NCBI GenBank assembly: GCA_965224215.1
Contig: CBDCYS010000021.1
Location: 1 to 64,000, forward strand
Length of the DNA stretch: 64,000 bases
From: CBDCYS01 sp965224215
GTDB taxonomy: Bacteria > Acidobacteriota > Terriglobia > Bryobacterales > UBA6623
Direction: 5' to 3'
Every line of letters begins with the position of its first letter. Positions within the stretch are counted from its first letter, which is position 1. Of this stretch, positions 9,401 to 18,845 are shown piece after piece. Made by a program: the position numbers and the translations under genes. The notes under the pieces were generated by a model that saw only the letters and a list, made by a program, of their open reading frames with translations, did no database searches and had not been told where the DNA came from.

Positions 9401-9618
9401 TTCGGCGGCATCTCCGCGCGGGTGAGCTTATCGAGCACCAGCGCCCAGTGAGGATGGTCACGAACGATCGCCTCCAAGGTCGAATAGGCCGTGAGATCAA
9501 ACTGAGCGGCCGGAGTATTACCGCTGTGGCATCCGTGGCAGTATTGCGTAACGAAAGGGCGAACAGTGTGCGCGAACTGCCGCTCAAGCACGGCTTCGGA
9601 GGGTGCGTCCGCGGCCAT
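6487..9618 (-). CDS. DUF1587/1592/1588/1585 cytochrome-type protein
   Basis: A 1043-residue protein with the multi-domain order typical of Planctomycetes and Acidobacteria: an N-terminal heme motif YCHGCH (Cys27, Cys30, His31), DUF1587 (RLSNAEYNYTIRDLTGVD), DUF1595 (YRRPLSNAEGKDTL), DUF1592 (ANRLSYFLWSSMPDEELL), DUF1588 (RTSPVQRGYWVVRRVLGE, with CASCH) and DUF1585 (FSRKMLAYALSRSLLLSDDS). It is thought to be periplasmic and redox-linked. The ATG at 9618 gives no signal peptide. A better leader, MPRRVIPLLLRLALR from ATG 9682, lies one frame away and could join IAVSAMAADA after a one-base shift near 9640. The 5' end may therefore carry an indel. Confidence 0.85.
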   Translation of the reverse strand: MAADAPSEAVLERQFAHTVRPFVTQYCHGCHSGNTPAAQFDLTAYSTLEAIVRDHPHWALVLDKLTRAEMPPKSAPQPPAGSRREVVEWIEAVRADTARRNAGDPGPVLARRLSNAEYNYTIRDLTGVDIRPTREFPVDPANPAGFDNSGESLSMSPALLNKYLQAAREVGDHLVLSADGFGFASHPMLVETDREKYAIQQIVDFYSSQPIDYADYFQAAWRFKHRVALGRPLATLASVARDAKVSSGYLPLVWRILEGSLEGSADSGNSNNSAAEVGPIAKLQAMWLSLPGPSEHLREAPRGACVAMRDFVVKIRKQTAMQFVSPEVEGLTATSQPLMNWKLREFASHRRDFDRDALRMVSDPPLAATKIPEIEGLGLGRAAEARAKAIAFQARAGDRDLVVPDGQRDRYEAAFARFSSVFPDAFYIRERGRFYPDDSEDKGRLLSAGFHNVMGYIRDDTPLIELILDDHGKHELDRLWDEFDFIANFTRRTWIQYFFNQSGEVQGKGRESGTERPSDDAVNASAIIFGLRDVYLAKHQAEPSNDPVAVEAMRDHFQRVNDTLRSVERMRAEAEPRHLDALLDFAERAYRRPLSNAEGKDTLAYYHELREQSGLTHEEAIRDSVVSVLMSPDFLYRMDLVDAEQMDLDLLERGAKRSLARGAESAATPISSAAGLPLSAFALANRLSYFLWSSMPDEELLAHAAAGDLRGTEVLLAQTRRMLKDERARGLAMEFAGNWLDFRRFQQHNGVDRERFSSFNDELRESMFEEPIRFVEDVIRNNRSVLDLLYGGHTFVNSALARHYGIPEAEMREVAGGKVAADESNWVRIANARRYGRGGMLPMSVFLTKNSPGLRTSPVQRGYWVVRRVLGETIPPPPAVVPELPEDEAKSDLPLRDMLANHRANQVCASCHARFDSFGLAFEAYGPVGETRTKDLAGRPVDTGAIFPDGSQGQGLEGVIDYIRESRQNDYLENFSRKMLAYALSRSLLLSDDSVIDRMQATLAANDYRFASLVETVVTSPQFLNKRSPDPPGKSGFRRKEGE

Positions 9619-9883
9619 CGCAGAAACCGCGATAGTTCCGAAGGGCTAAGCGCAGCAGGAGAGGAATAACACGACGTGGCATGAGCCCGGCTTCATACCT
9701 TCGGTCGTAAAAATCGCCTCCGGTATTAGGTGCCGCCTAGGACGACAGGGACGTTCCAGGCTGCCCCCAGTTTATCATTAGTCTCTGCAGTCTCCGCCAG
9801 CGATTGCCGTGGGATCCTTTTGATCCTCTTTATCCCGCTAGCCGATTCGCCCATGGTGAGCGGGCTCCGGGTCAGCGGAAGTT

Positions 9884-11893
9884 TTACACCAGCATCAGAT
9901 CGCTCGAAATATCGTCAATCTGGGAGTACAAAATCGACCTGCTGTCCGGGGAGACGGCCAGGCCGTAGAGAGGCCAAATTCCCGGCGGCAACGAGGCGAC
10001 AGTCGCGACTTTGCCGCTAACGAGATCCAGGAATCTAATCGAGTAACGCCAGCCCTCTCCTTCCAGATTCGGTTGTTCGATGAAATATGTTCCCCGAAAC
10101 GTCACGAAGAAGTTTCTGTGGAAACCCTGTCTACTACTTTTGTCTCCTCCCCGCCTTCAATCGGCATCCTCCGAAGACTACTTCCCGCAGCGAGTTCCTT
10201 CACGTAGTACAAGGTCTTCCCGTCCGGTGACAGCACCGCAAAATTGCCGCCGCCTCGGGTGACCTGTACGGCTTCGCCGCCTCGCGCTGACATCTTCCAG
10301 ATATCCATGCGACCCTTGCGAGTCGATCCAAAGTAAACCCAGCGGCCGTCCCGTGACCAATTGGGTACAGAATCATCGGCCGGGCTGGTCGTCAACTGGA
10401 ACGGGTCGGCGCCAGCGGCATTGATGACGAAGACATCGCTCTGCCCCTCCGCGTAGGAATCAAAGACGATGCGCTCTCCGTCGGGGGACCAGCGCGGCGA
10501 GCCGGACAACCCCCCGTCCGCCCGTTCGAACAAGAGTCGTGCATTTGTCTCGTCGGCGTCACTCATCCACAGCGCGTGGGTTCCTGTTCGGTCGGACTCG
10601 AAAACTATGCGTCGGCCGTCAGGCGAATAGTCGGGGGCGGCATCTTGGCGAGTTGACATGAGGAGCCGCCGCGGCGCCCCGACGCCGCGTGACGATCCAT
10701 CTACTTCGATACGCCACAAATTCGCGTCCGAAATCGCCCGAGAGAAAGCCAGACGGTTTGAACCCGGAGAAATCGCCGCGCTGTCGGCCGGGACCCCGGC
10801 AACCGCAAAAGGTATCGGCTTGGCGGCTGGGGGCGTCGCGGCCACCTTTTGCAGGCTCGGGAAGGAGAACCAACCGGAGGTGAAGATAATCTCCCGACCA
10901 TCCCCGGTCCAAACAGGCCATGACATTACACTCTTTTCTTCAGTCAAGCGTTCGGGATCCCCGGTGGGTTTCCAATCGGGTCCCACCGGCATTACGTAAA
11001 GGTCTCGTTCCTCAAGATTGAGCGATCGGACGAATGCGAGTTTGCTGCTATCCGGCGAAAAGACGGGATCCGCGTCACCCCGAGAGCCGGGCGGGGGTTG
11101 CGTTAATCGCAGCTTTTCTCCGGTCGTCAGCGAAAAGAGGACTAGAGCGGCAGGGTCCTTGTCTGAGTTCTTCTGGGACACCACTAGATGCTGGCTGTCG
11201 GGAGTCCACGCGACGAGTTGTGACAAATCGAATACCATAAAAGCCGCCTCGGTGAAGTGGCTGGTTCTTGTGACTAATCGTTCCTCTCCACCGACAGCCA
11301 GGATGACAACGATTTCCACTGTCGCGCCGCCGACCTCTTTGCGGCAGAACGCAAGGTGACGGCCGTCAGGCGACCAAGCGGGCTTGGAATCGGTCTCGGG
11401 ATGGACCGTTAGCCGCGAAATCGAGTCCGAGTTGATTTCCTTGATGTAGATGTCGTAGTTGTCAAGTCCTTTTTTGGTTGGGTCGGGGCGAACCGCCCGC
11501 TGCTTCCTGTGGGTTATGGGGGATTGCCTGCCGCGACGGGACATCTCCCGCGACCGGGGCAATAAACCGGTAGCCGCGCCTTGGCAAGGTTTCGACGAAA
11601 CGGGGGTTGTCCGCCGAGTCGCCGAGGGCTTGGCGGATTTTGCGGACGGCAGTGTTCAAGCCGTCGTCGAATTCAACAAAAGTGTCGCCCGGCCACAAGC
11701 GCTCCCGCAGCTCTTCGCGACTCACCACCTCGCCCGGCCTCTCCAGCAGCGCTTTGAGAACTTGAAACGGCTGCTCTTGCAGCTTGATCCCGACGCCGCC
11801 TTTGCGCAACTCAGCCGTGGCGAGGTCTAGCTCGAAAGAGCCAAAACGGGCAACCGGGCTTTTCGTAGGGGTCGCGTCCAGAGCTATCTTCAA
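9884..11893 (-). pseudogene. winged-helix/PD40 beta-propeller protein, copy 1, decayed
   Basis: The first part (11462-11893) encodes an OmpR-type winged helix (FGSFELDLATAELRKGG.., RLWPGDTFVEFDDGLNTAVR). It then jumps to a propeller segment (LDNYDIYIKEI..) in another frame. By comparison with copy 2 next door, about 80 residues are missing between them, including the transmembrane helix. The propeller (repeated SPDG..-type blades) runs to TGA near 10102. A further shift near 10116-10119 restores RNFFVTFRGTYFIEQPN and the C-terminus to TAA at 9884. The intact family has a cytoplasmic DNA-binding head, one membrane helix and a TolB-like propeller. This copy carries at least two lesions. Confidence 0.85.
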
Positions 11894-11926
11894 CCTTCTT
11901 TCAGGAGTACACTGGCCGAGCTAACA

Positions 11927-14155
11927 CTATCGAAAGTTTTCCACCAACATCAGGTCGGCACCGCTGGAGTCGTGGTGGTCGTACAGAATGTTTTGCTCGT
12001 CCGGTGAGACCGCAAAGCCCCAACCTGCCTCGACCTCAGACGGCAAAGTGGCGAGGGTCCGGATCTTTCTGCTGTCTAGATTCAGGTAGCGGAAGGTGAA
12101 TCCGTTGCGCCCCGTCGATTTGAATCTAACCCCGAACTCGCTCTCTTCGGGACGCTCCATGAAATAGACTCCATCCTCGGTCACCGAAAAATTGCGGGCA
12201 TAGACTCGTTCCAATACCAAGTCCTCCTCTCCGCCGTCGATCGAAATCCGCCAGAGCTGAGAATGTTGGGAACTCGGCAAGCTCTCATCCTTGAGGTAGT
12301 ACAAGTACTTCCCATCCGGCGATGCCATAGCAAGCGTTCCGCCCCGTGTTGTGACCTGTTGCGGGTCTCCACCCGCGGCCGAGATTCTCCAAATCTCCCA
12401 TGTTTCCGAGCGTTCCGAGGTGAAATACACCCAGCGGCCGTCCACGGACCATCTCGGCAGGCAGTCGGCCACGGCGGGGTTTTCCGTTAGCCACAGCGAC
12501 TCACCGCCAGAGGCACTCATGACGAGAATATCTCCTTTGCCATCTCCCCAGGAATCGAAGACGATCCGCTGGCCGTCCGGCGACCAGCGAGCCGAGCCTG
12601 CGGTCGCCGACTTGAAGTCCAGCAATGGCGTTGCATCGGACCCGTCAGCGTTGCTGAGCCAGAGGTCCAAGTTATCGGACGCTCGCTCGGAATTGAACAC
12701 GATTCGTTTGCTGTCTGGGGAGTAGTGCGGGCTGCCCTCGATTCGGGTCGTTGACGGGAACGGAGCCGTTTCCCACGACCGTTCGCCGCCGCCGGTTCGT
12801 CGCAGGATCGCTAGATCCTTGTCCCAGCTGTGCTGCGTGAAGACGAGCCGGTTCCCCCTTGCTGAGACATCTGGACCCATCACCCCCATCGCCGGCACGG
12901 CCAGGGACTGCGGCGGCTTCTCCGGGGAAAGTCGGCGCAGTATCCGGCCGCTCACTGAGAAGGTCGATTGTGTGCTATTCGGCCCCATCACCACAATCAG
13001 ATCATCTCCCCTAGGTGACCAGGTGTGGTTCCAAACCCCACCCGTCGCGTCCCACCGAATGGCGAGTTCCTTGGCGGTGATGGCGTTTCGAGTGTTTATG
13101 GTGTATAGCTGTCTCGTGGGCCAACGAAGAAAGGCGACCACCCGCCCGTCCGGGGACACAGCCGGTCCCAAGTCGGTCGATGTTGAGGGAGGCCGAGTGA
13201 GGGGCTGCTCCTCAGTCCCATCGATCGAGAACACAAAGAGCGCCGACGGTCCCCCGGGCGCCTCGCGGTGGCTGCCAATCAACCTTTTTCCATCGGGGAG
13301 CCAGGCAAGTTTGGGGTGAGAGGTCTCGGCCACCTTGCTCGCCGGCCCGCCGATCGCGGACATCACGAAGACCTCACAATCGATCGGGTAATTGTAAAAC
13401 AACGACAGGGAGGGGTCATCTGAAGTCCGCGCAAAGGCAATGAAGCGGCCGTCGGGGGACCAGGCGGGCGATGTGTCGTAGCCGGCGTGGCTGGTAAGGC
13501 GGGTCGGAGGAGTCTGGGAGCCGATGCGTTGCGCGTAAATGTCGAAATTGTCTTGACTTTCCCCGTTCCAGCTGAACGCGACCTGCTCACCGTTGGGTGA
13601 AAGTGCCGGGGTTCTTTCAATACCGGCGTAGCTGGTGAGGGGCACAAGACGCATCTGCTTCTGGGAGGCCGGCTCGACTGGATCGAACACCCCTCAACGG
13701 GACGCGAGTGCGATGGAGACAGCCACAAGTAGTGCCGCCGCAGACACATACCACTTTGTCCGCTTGGGCCGGGGCTGCGGAGCCGGCCGCTTTGGCTCGT
13801 CTTGGACCGTTTCCGTAGAGGCCCAAGCCCCTCCTTCTGCCAGGGCGACAAACCGATAACCGCGCCGGGGGAGGGTCTCCACAAAGCGGGGGTTGTCTGC
13901 TGAGTCGCCCAGGGCCTGACGGATCTTGCGGACCGCCGTATTCAGGCCGTCGTCGAACTCGACGAATGTGTCGCCCGGCCACAGACGCTCCCGCAGTTCC
14001 TCGCGAGTGACCACCTCGCCCGGCCTCTCCAGCAGCGCTATGAGAACTTGAAACGGCTGCTCTTGCAGTTTGATCCGGACGCCGCCTTTGCGCAACTCAC
14101 CCGTGGCTAGGTCGAGTTCGAAAGAGCCAAAGCGGGCTAAGCGGGCGATCGGCAA
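11927..14155 (-). pseudogene. winged-helix/PD40 beta-propeller protein, copy 2, with in-frame TGA
   Basis: One continuous frame of 742 codons is interrupted only by TGA at 13694-13696. Residues 1-105 are a winged helix (RFGSFELDLATGELRKGG, PGEVVTREELRERLWPGD). A membrane helix lies near 134-151 (WYVSAAALLVAVSIALAS). After the TGA come GVFDPVEPAS and a long TolB/PD40 propeller with repeated SPDG blades, ending in ..SGADLMLVENFR. CGA to TGA would be a single transition at an Arg. The gene is a tandem paralogue of the neighbour at 9884-11893. The distal part has a GTG after the stop, but it would lack a leader. The anchored regulator is probably inactive. Confidence 0.87.
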
Positions 14156-14491
14156 CGAATTCTCCAGGATCTTCGCCCCAAGTTTAGATCAATCCTCGCA
14201 TAGCCCGCTAAATTTCGCTCCATTGGCTTCATTGGTTTCTCGCTCGGTTGGTCCTCCAAGACCGAGCCGCTCGGTCCCAGCCAGACCGGAACAAACACCA
14301 ATGTCCGCCTCAGGCCGTTGGGAATCGGACAGAAGAGCAGTTCAGGGTACATCTCAACAGTCTTATTTTCAACCACTTAGCTGCACAGGTCCGTTCCGGT
14401 GTCTTTCCGGGCAAAACACAGCCGCTGTCCATGGACTAGTTCTCTGACCTGATCCATTCTTGGCCTCACCAACCCCACGGAGGTGAGTGCC
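14156..14491. other. 336-bp intergenic region
   Basis: This lies between the divergent propeller gene and the metalloprotease, so it should hold both promoters. I see no convincing coding frame, RNA gene or strong palindrome. The only clear signal is the ribosome site ACGGAGG at about 14477-14483, serving the gene at 14492. Confidence 0.5.
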
Positions 14492-15169
14492 ATGAGTCAG
14501 TTTTCGATCTGTTTTGTTTCCTTGTTGGCGGCCCTGTCCGCCTTCAACCCGAAACTGGCCGCGAAGTCCCACAAAGAGACTGCGGCGCCGGGCGTTCAAA
14601 TGACGATCCGCGTTTATGACTATGTCCGCCTGTCGGCCGCTGAGTATGAACCAGCCCGCCGCCACGCGGACCGAATTTTCGCCCGTGCCGGTATAGATAC
14701 ACGCTGGCTCAAATGTGCGCTAACCCCAAGTGAGATGAGCGATCCGGGCTGCAAAAAGGCCATCACACCCACCGACCTGGTTCTGAGAATTCTTCCAGAG
14801 GATATGGCAGCGCGGGTACGCGTCAGCGGAAAGGTATTCGGCTATGCCGTCCCATCAGGAGATGACGGGTTCGGAACGGTGGCCAGCATCTTCCACCATA
14901 GAGTTGCCGAACTGATCGCCGAGAAGCGGCAGCGAGCGGGAGGCAGACTTTACTCCCACGCTGTCGTGCTCGGCCACATTCTTGCACACGAGCTGGGTCA
15001 CCTCATGCTGGGCCGCAACAGTCACTCTCGATCCGGCATCATGGCTTTCCCTTGGGAACCCAAGCAGCTAGAAGGGTGTCTGAATGGAGGCCTGCTGTTT
15101 TCCAAGTCCGAAGCCGCAACGATACGCCACGCAGCTCGAAAGCGCCAGCAAGCTAGCGCAGCGAAGTAA
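14492..15169 (+). CDS. secreted HELGH zinc metalloprotease-like protein
   Basis: A 225-residue protein with an N-terminal signal peptide (SQFSICFVSLLAALSAF). The zinc motif HELGHLMLGRNSH lies at residues 166-178, with a following GIM (182-184) that may act as a Met-turn. A third His at 178 fits a metzincin-like ligand set with a longer spacing than the classical HExxHxxGxxH. Four Cys residues could matter outside the cytoplasm. ATG 14492 is chosen over the upstream GTG 14483 because ACGGAGG lies 8 bases ahead of it. Similar short secreted HELGH proteins are common in Acidobacteria. The substrate is unknown. Confidence 0.75.
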   Translation: MSQFSICFVSLLAALSAFNPKLAAKSHKETAAPGVQMTIRVYDYVRLSAAEYEPARRHADRIFARAGIDTRWLKCALTPSEMSDPGCKKAITPTDLVLRILPEDMAARVRVSGKVFGYAVPSGDDGFGTVASIFHHRVAELIAEKRQRAGGRLYSHAVVLGHILAHELGHLMLGRNSHSRSGIMAFPWEPKQLEGCLNGGLLFSKSEAATIRHAARKRQQASAAK

Positions 15170-15217
15170 TGGCTGGCCACCAATACGCCGCTCGCCAGCA
15201 ACCGTCATCCGCCGGGA

Positions 15218-16524
15218 TTACCGCGGCCTGCCCGCACCATCGGCCGGCACCTTCAGCGGCTCGACATCGCTTTCCCACGCCCCCAGCTCCGACAGCAACC
15301 GCTTCGCCAACTCGGGGCGGTCGGCGGAGAGGTCGGCATTCTCACCGATGTCCTCCGCCAAGTTGTAGAGCTCCGGGGCAGCCTCACCGAGGGCTACCAG
15401 TTTCCATGGCCCCTGCCGGACTGATTTCAGGTCCCGCATGCGCCAGAAGAGCGTCCGCTCCGACAGTGCCGCAACTTCGAGCAACAACGGCAAAAGGCTC
15501 ACGCCATCCAGTCTGAGATCGGCCCGCGTTCCGATCCCAGCCAGCTCCAGAAATGTGGGAAACAGATCGAACGACGCAGCCAGCTCGTTCGTCACTCCAG
15601 GCTCGATTCGTTCCGGCCACCAAGCAATCGAGGGTACTCGTATTCCGCCTTCATAAACCTGCGCCTTTTGGCCTCGTAGCGGTCCGTTGCTCGAAATATT
15701 GTGATAGCCGCCCTGGTAGGTCAGATACCCACCGTTGTCCGACGTGAAAATGATCAGTGTATTTTCCGCCAGCCCGTTTGCCTTCACCGCCTCGACGATC
15801 CTACCCACGCTACGGTCGAGGGATTCCACCATCGCCTTGACCTTGCCGCTGGGATCCCTGTCCTCGGCGAAGTACCCTAGCTTGGTCAGGTCGTGGTAGT
15901 TCCCGCCCTCTTCGCGATAGCTCTCGTCGCTGGGACCCTGCCACGGAAAATGGATCGCCAGATGCGAGACATACAGAAAGAAAGGCTAATCCTTATTTCG
16001 TTCGATATTCCGTTCGATGAACTCGATGCCGTGATTGGTGATCAACTCGACGCTATACCCCTCTTCCATCTCGATCTGATCGTTGTGCCACCAATCCGGG
16101 CGGCCCGAGCGGTCGATGTGCGAGTGGTGATCACCGCCTCCGCTCCCGAAACATAGCCGGCCTCGCCCAGCGCTTCGGCAATCGTTACTTGCTCGAGCGG
16201 CATCCCCTTGTCATCAGCGCCCAGCGGGCTCTCGAACGCGCGCCCGATCCGGTTCTGATAGCGCCCCGTAAGCAGCGCCGCGCGCGTCGGCGTGCACATC
16301 GGCCCATTCGAATAGAAATCCGTGAAGCGCAAACCTTCGCGCGCAAGCCGATCGATATGCGGCGTTTTATTGCGGCTGCTGCCGAACGCACCTGTGTCGC
16401 CGTAACCCAAATCGTCAGCCAGAATGACGATAAAGTTCGGCCGTGGCTTTCGGTCAGGCTCGGCCGCGCAACCGGCCAGCACAACCAGGACACACGCACC
16501 GGAGACAATCTCCGATATTCTCAT
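15218..16524 (-). pseudogene. arylsulfatase A-family lipoprotein, internally deleted and with amber stop
   Basis: The N-terminus is a lipoprotein-like leader (VLVVLAGC), followed by NFIVILADDLGYGDTGAFG and the formylglycine site CTPTRAALLTGRYQ. After EALGEAGYVSG the sequence jumps, out of frame, to GGGDHHSHIDRSGRPDWWH. About 30 residues that normally carry GKWHLG are missing. The correct frame then meets TAG at 15986-15988 in ERNKD-stop-PFFLYVS, where Gln is usual, and continues with FTSDNGGYLTYQGGYHNISS to TAA at 15218. The deletion ends share a TTTCGGGAGC-like sequence, which suggests slippage or recombination between short repeats. The enzyme would be periplasmic; it cannot be functional now. 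Confidence 0.88.
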
Positions 16525-16691
16525 TTTCAACACCAGCAACCAACGTAGCACCAGAGGCTGACGCAACGCCGGTAGCCGGGCTTTAGATGATTTTGCGGTG
16601 GGAGATGGTTTGCACTGCAAAACGGCGAGTTTGTCCTGCCTGCATATAGGTGGCAAGACGCAGGCTACCCCGCAATCGCCAGGATTGGGCG

Positions 16692-18098
16692 TCAGTTCAA
16701 TAGCCGGTACGCCCCGCGCAAAACCTTCTTGATCGTATCGGTTGTCTTGCGGTCATATTCCCAAATCGCAAGCCAGCGGTTAATGCGGCTCGCGGTGGGA
16801 TAAGCGTACGTTTTTTCTAGAATTTTGCGCAGCGGAATCTTGTTTTGTTTCGCCAGGACAAGCTCCTGGATCAGCTCCCCCGCGCTGGGAGCGATCATCG
16901 TCCCCCCGAGGAGGTAGTCGCCCTTCAGATAAACGGTGAGCTTGGATTCGGGATATTCGTCGGTGGAGGCACGATTGACATCCTCGAAACCCTGGACCAC
17001 CCGGCGGTATTTCACCCCTCGTTCCTTCAGTTGTTTTTCAGACAACCCGAACGTCGCCACTTCGGGGTCCGTGAAGGTCACCCAACTGAGATCGTCGTAG
17101 CTGAGTTTCTTCTTGAGCGGAGAGAAAAAGTTCCAAAGCAGAAGGGCGCCGTGTAGCTCGGTGACGTGCGTGAGGTAAATCTGTCCGGCGGCATCGCCAC
17201 AGGCGTAAATGCTCTTGTTCGTTGTGCGCAAATAGGGGTCGACCTTCATGCGCCCGTTGGCCGTTTCGATTCCCGCCTTCTCGACGTCGAGGCTGTCATG
17301 GTTGAGCCCCTTGCCGGCGGCGATCAAGACTTGGTCGAACCTCTGTTCGATTGGGCCTTCAGGCGTTTGGATCTCCGCACTGTTGGGCGATGTAAAGCGA
17401 AGCAGCTCGGCGTTCAGCAGAAAGTTCACTCCTTCGGCGGAGAGGTGCTTACCGATCAACTCGCCAGCTTCGGCGGAGTCCCGCAGCAGCAGCCGGTGGG
17501 CCCGCTCGATGACGGTGACCTTCGACCCGAGCCGCGTGAACGCCTGTGACATCTCCATTCCGATTGGCCCGGCGCCGACGATGAGAAACTCTTTCGGGAG
17601 TTCCTTGAGCTGCCAAAGGTTTTCGTGCGTCAGGTAGCTGACCTGCTCAACCCCCGGAATCGGCGGAACGACGGGCCTTGAGCCGGTGGCGATAACAATG
17701 CGGCGGGCGCGATGGACTTCGCCGCCCACTTGAACGCTATCGCGCGACTTGAAGCGTGCGTTTCCGTATGCGAACTGCACGCCGAGAGATTCCAAGAACT
17801 CCGGCGTTTCATGCTCGCGGATCGAATCCTGAACGTCGTTTACGTAGCCGAAGACCTTCTGGAAATCGATGGCGCCGCTGGTCGTGATCCCGAAGGGAGC
17901 CATGCGTTCGGCGTCACGCTTGAGCTTGGCAACGTGCAGCAGCGCCTTGCTCGGTACGCAGCCGGTGTTGAGGCATTCCCCGCCGACCAACCTGGGGGTC
18001 TTATCAACAAGCAGGGTTTTCAAACCGAGCTTCGCGCAAGGTGTTGCGACGTTGAGGCCGGCCGCCCCAGCACCGATCACGATGATGTCGTAGTCCAT
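16692..18098 (-). CDS. FAD-dependent pyridine nucleotide-disulfide oxidoreductase (mercuric reductase-like)
   Basis: A 468-residue flavoprotein. It has an FAD-binding GxGxxG (IIVIGAGAAGLNVA), the redox-active disulfide GGECLNTGCVPSK (Cys42, Cys47), a second nucleotide motif (FLIVGAGPIGMEMS), a CGDAAG FAD site and a C-terminal dimerisation domain (EVATFGLSEKQL; ELVLAKQNKIPLRKILEKTY). It belongs to the lipoamide dehydrogenase/mercuric reductase superfamily. The N-terminal MerA heavy-metal domain is absent and the C-terminal vicinal Cys pair of true MerA is not seen, so mercury reduction is doubtful. It is cytoplasmic, intact and begins at ATG 18098. The divergent gene upstream encodes a multiheme cytochrome. 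Confidence 0.85.
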   Translation of the reverse strand: MDYDIIVIGAGAAGLNVATPCAKLGLKTLLVDKTPRLVGGECLNTGCVPSKALLHVAKLKRDAERMAPFGITTSGAIDFQKVFGYVNDVQDSIREHETPEFLESLGVQFAYGNARFKSRDSVQVGGEVHRARRIVIATGSRPVVPPIPGVEQVSYLTHENLWQLKELPKEFLIVGAGPIGMEMSQAFTRLGSKVTVIERAHRLLLRDSAEAGELIGKHLSAEGVNFLLNAELLRFTSPNSAEIQTPEGPIEQRFDQVLIAAGKGLNHDSLDVEKAGIETANGRMKVDPYLRTTNKSIYACGDAAGQIYLTHVTELHGALLLWNFFSPLKKKLSYDDLSWVTFTDPEVATFGLSEKQLKERGVKYRRVVQGFEDVNRASTDEYPESKLTVYLKGDYLLGGTMIAPSAGELIQELVLAKQNKIPLRKILEKTYAYPTASRINRWLAIWEYDRKTTDTIKKVLRGAYRLLN

Positions 18099-18196
18099 GC
18101 GAATGCCGGTCCGTTGCGGGACAGATTACCCATGATGGCAGAACAACTCGTGAATCCGTGACAAAACCCGTGTAACAATTTGAAGAGGAGAGTCGT

Positions 18197-18745
18197 GTGA
18201 TTCGGAGAAGGGTATTGACCTTACGAGGTGCAGTCGGACTCAGCGGTCTTCTATTCGTTGGCGGCGCTGTGCCCGTTCAGAGCCAGCAGGCATATCAAGG
18301 CATTCAAGAGAAGCTGCCGATCGAAGTAGGACCGCAACCTGTCCCGTTCAGCCACAAGCAACACGTCACGGCCGGGCTCGCATGCCAGGACTGCCACACG
18401 ACTGTAACCAAGAAAGAGCGTGCCGGACTGCCCGATGCAGCAAAGTGCATGTTGTGCCACACCACAATCAAGACCGACAGTCCGGGAATCGTAAAGCTAG
18501 CTCAGATCCACCGGGAGGCGGGGGAGCTCGATTGGATCCGGGTCTACCGCGTGCCGGACTTCGTGTTCTTTAGTCACGCGAACCACGTCAAGGCCGATGT
18601 AAAGTGCGCAACCTGCCACGGCCCGGTCGAGCAGCGCGACGTTCTTGCCAAGGAAATCTCAACCAGCATGATCACGTGCATGAACTGCCACGCCGCAAAG
18701 AAAGCCTCGATCAGTTGCTACCTCTGCCACGAGCTGGGCCAGTAA
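18197..18745 (+). CDS. five-heme c-type cytochrome (c3/c7-like)
   Basis: A 182-residue exported protein. A signal peptide (VGLSGLLFVGGAVPVQSQ) precedes five CxxCH heme motifs at residues 63-67, 84-88, 137-141, 161-165 and 174-178. Extra His residues (FSHKQH near 52-56, FFSHANH near 125-130) are likely distal ligands, as in the cytochrome c3/c7 fold. It is predicted to be a periplasmic electron carrier; the partner is not evident. The GTG start at 18197 follows GAAGAGGAG. It is divergent from the disulfide oxidoreductase, with a shared 98-bp promoter region. Confidence 0.85.
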   Translation: MIRRRVLTLRGAVGLSGLLFVGGAVPVQSQQAYQGIQEKLPIEVGPQPVPFSHKQHVTAGLACQDCHTTVTKKERAGLPDAAKCMLCHTTIKTDSPGIVKLAQIHREAGELDWIRVYRVPDFVFFSHANHVKADVKCATCHGPVEQRDVLAKEISTSMITCMNCHAAKKASISCYLCHELGQ

Positions 18746-18845
18746 ATCAGAGCTCGTTCTAGGCCCCGAACGGCAGTGAGCAGGTTTCGCTGGGCGCTGC
18801 TTTAGTGCGCGAGAACGGTGCGAATCAACATAGCGGGCTGCTCCC

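Noticed and set aside
13694..13696. Selenocysteine at the TGA in the second propeller protein
   Set aside because: The family has no Cys/Sec at this point, the site is just after a membrane helix, and no SECIS-like hairpin directly after the TGA was noticed. CGA to TGA is simpler.
14137..14376. 79-codon minus-strand frame upstream of the propeller gene
   Set aside because: No ribosome site, domain or family resemblance; probably leader sequence.
16692..18098. True mercuric reductase
   Set aside because: The N-terminal metal-binding domain, the C-terminal Cys pair and a mer operon are all absent.
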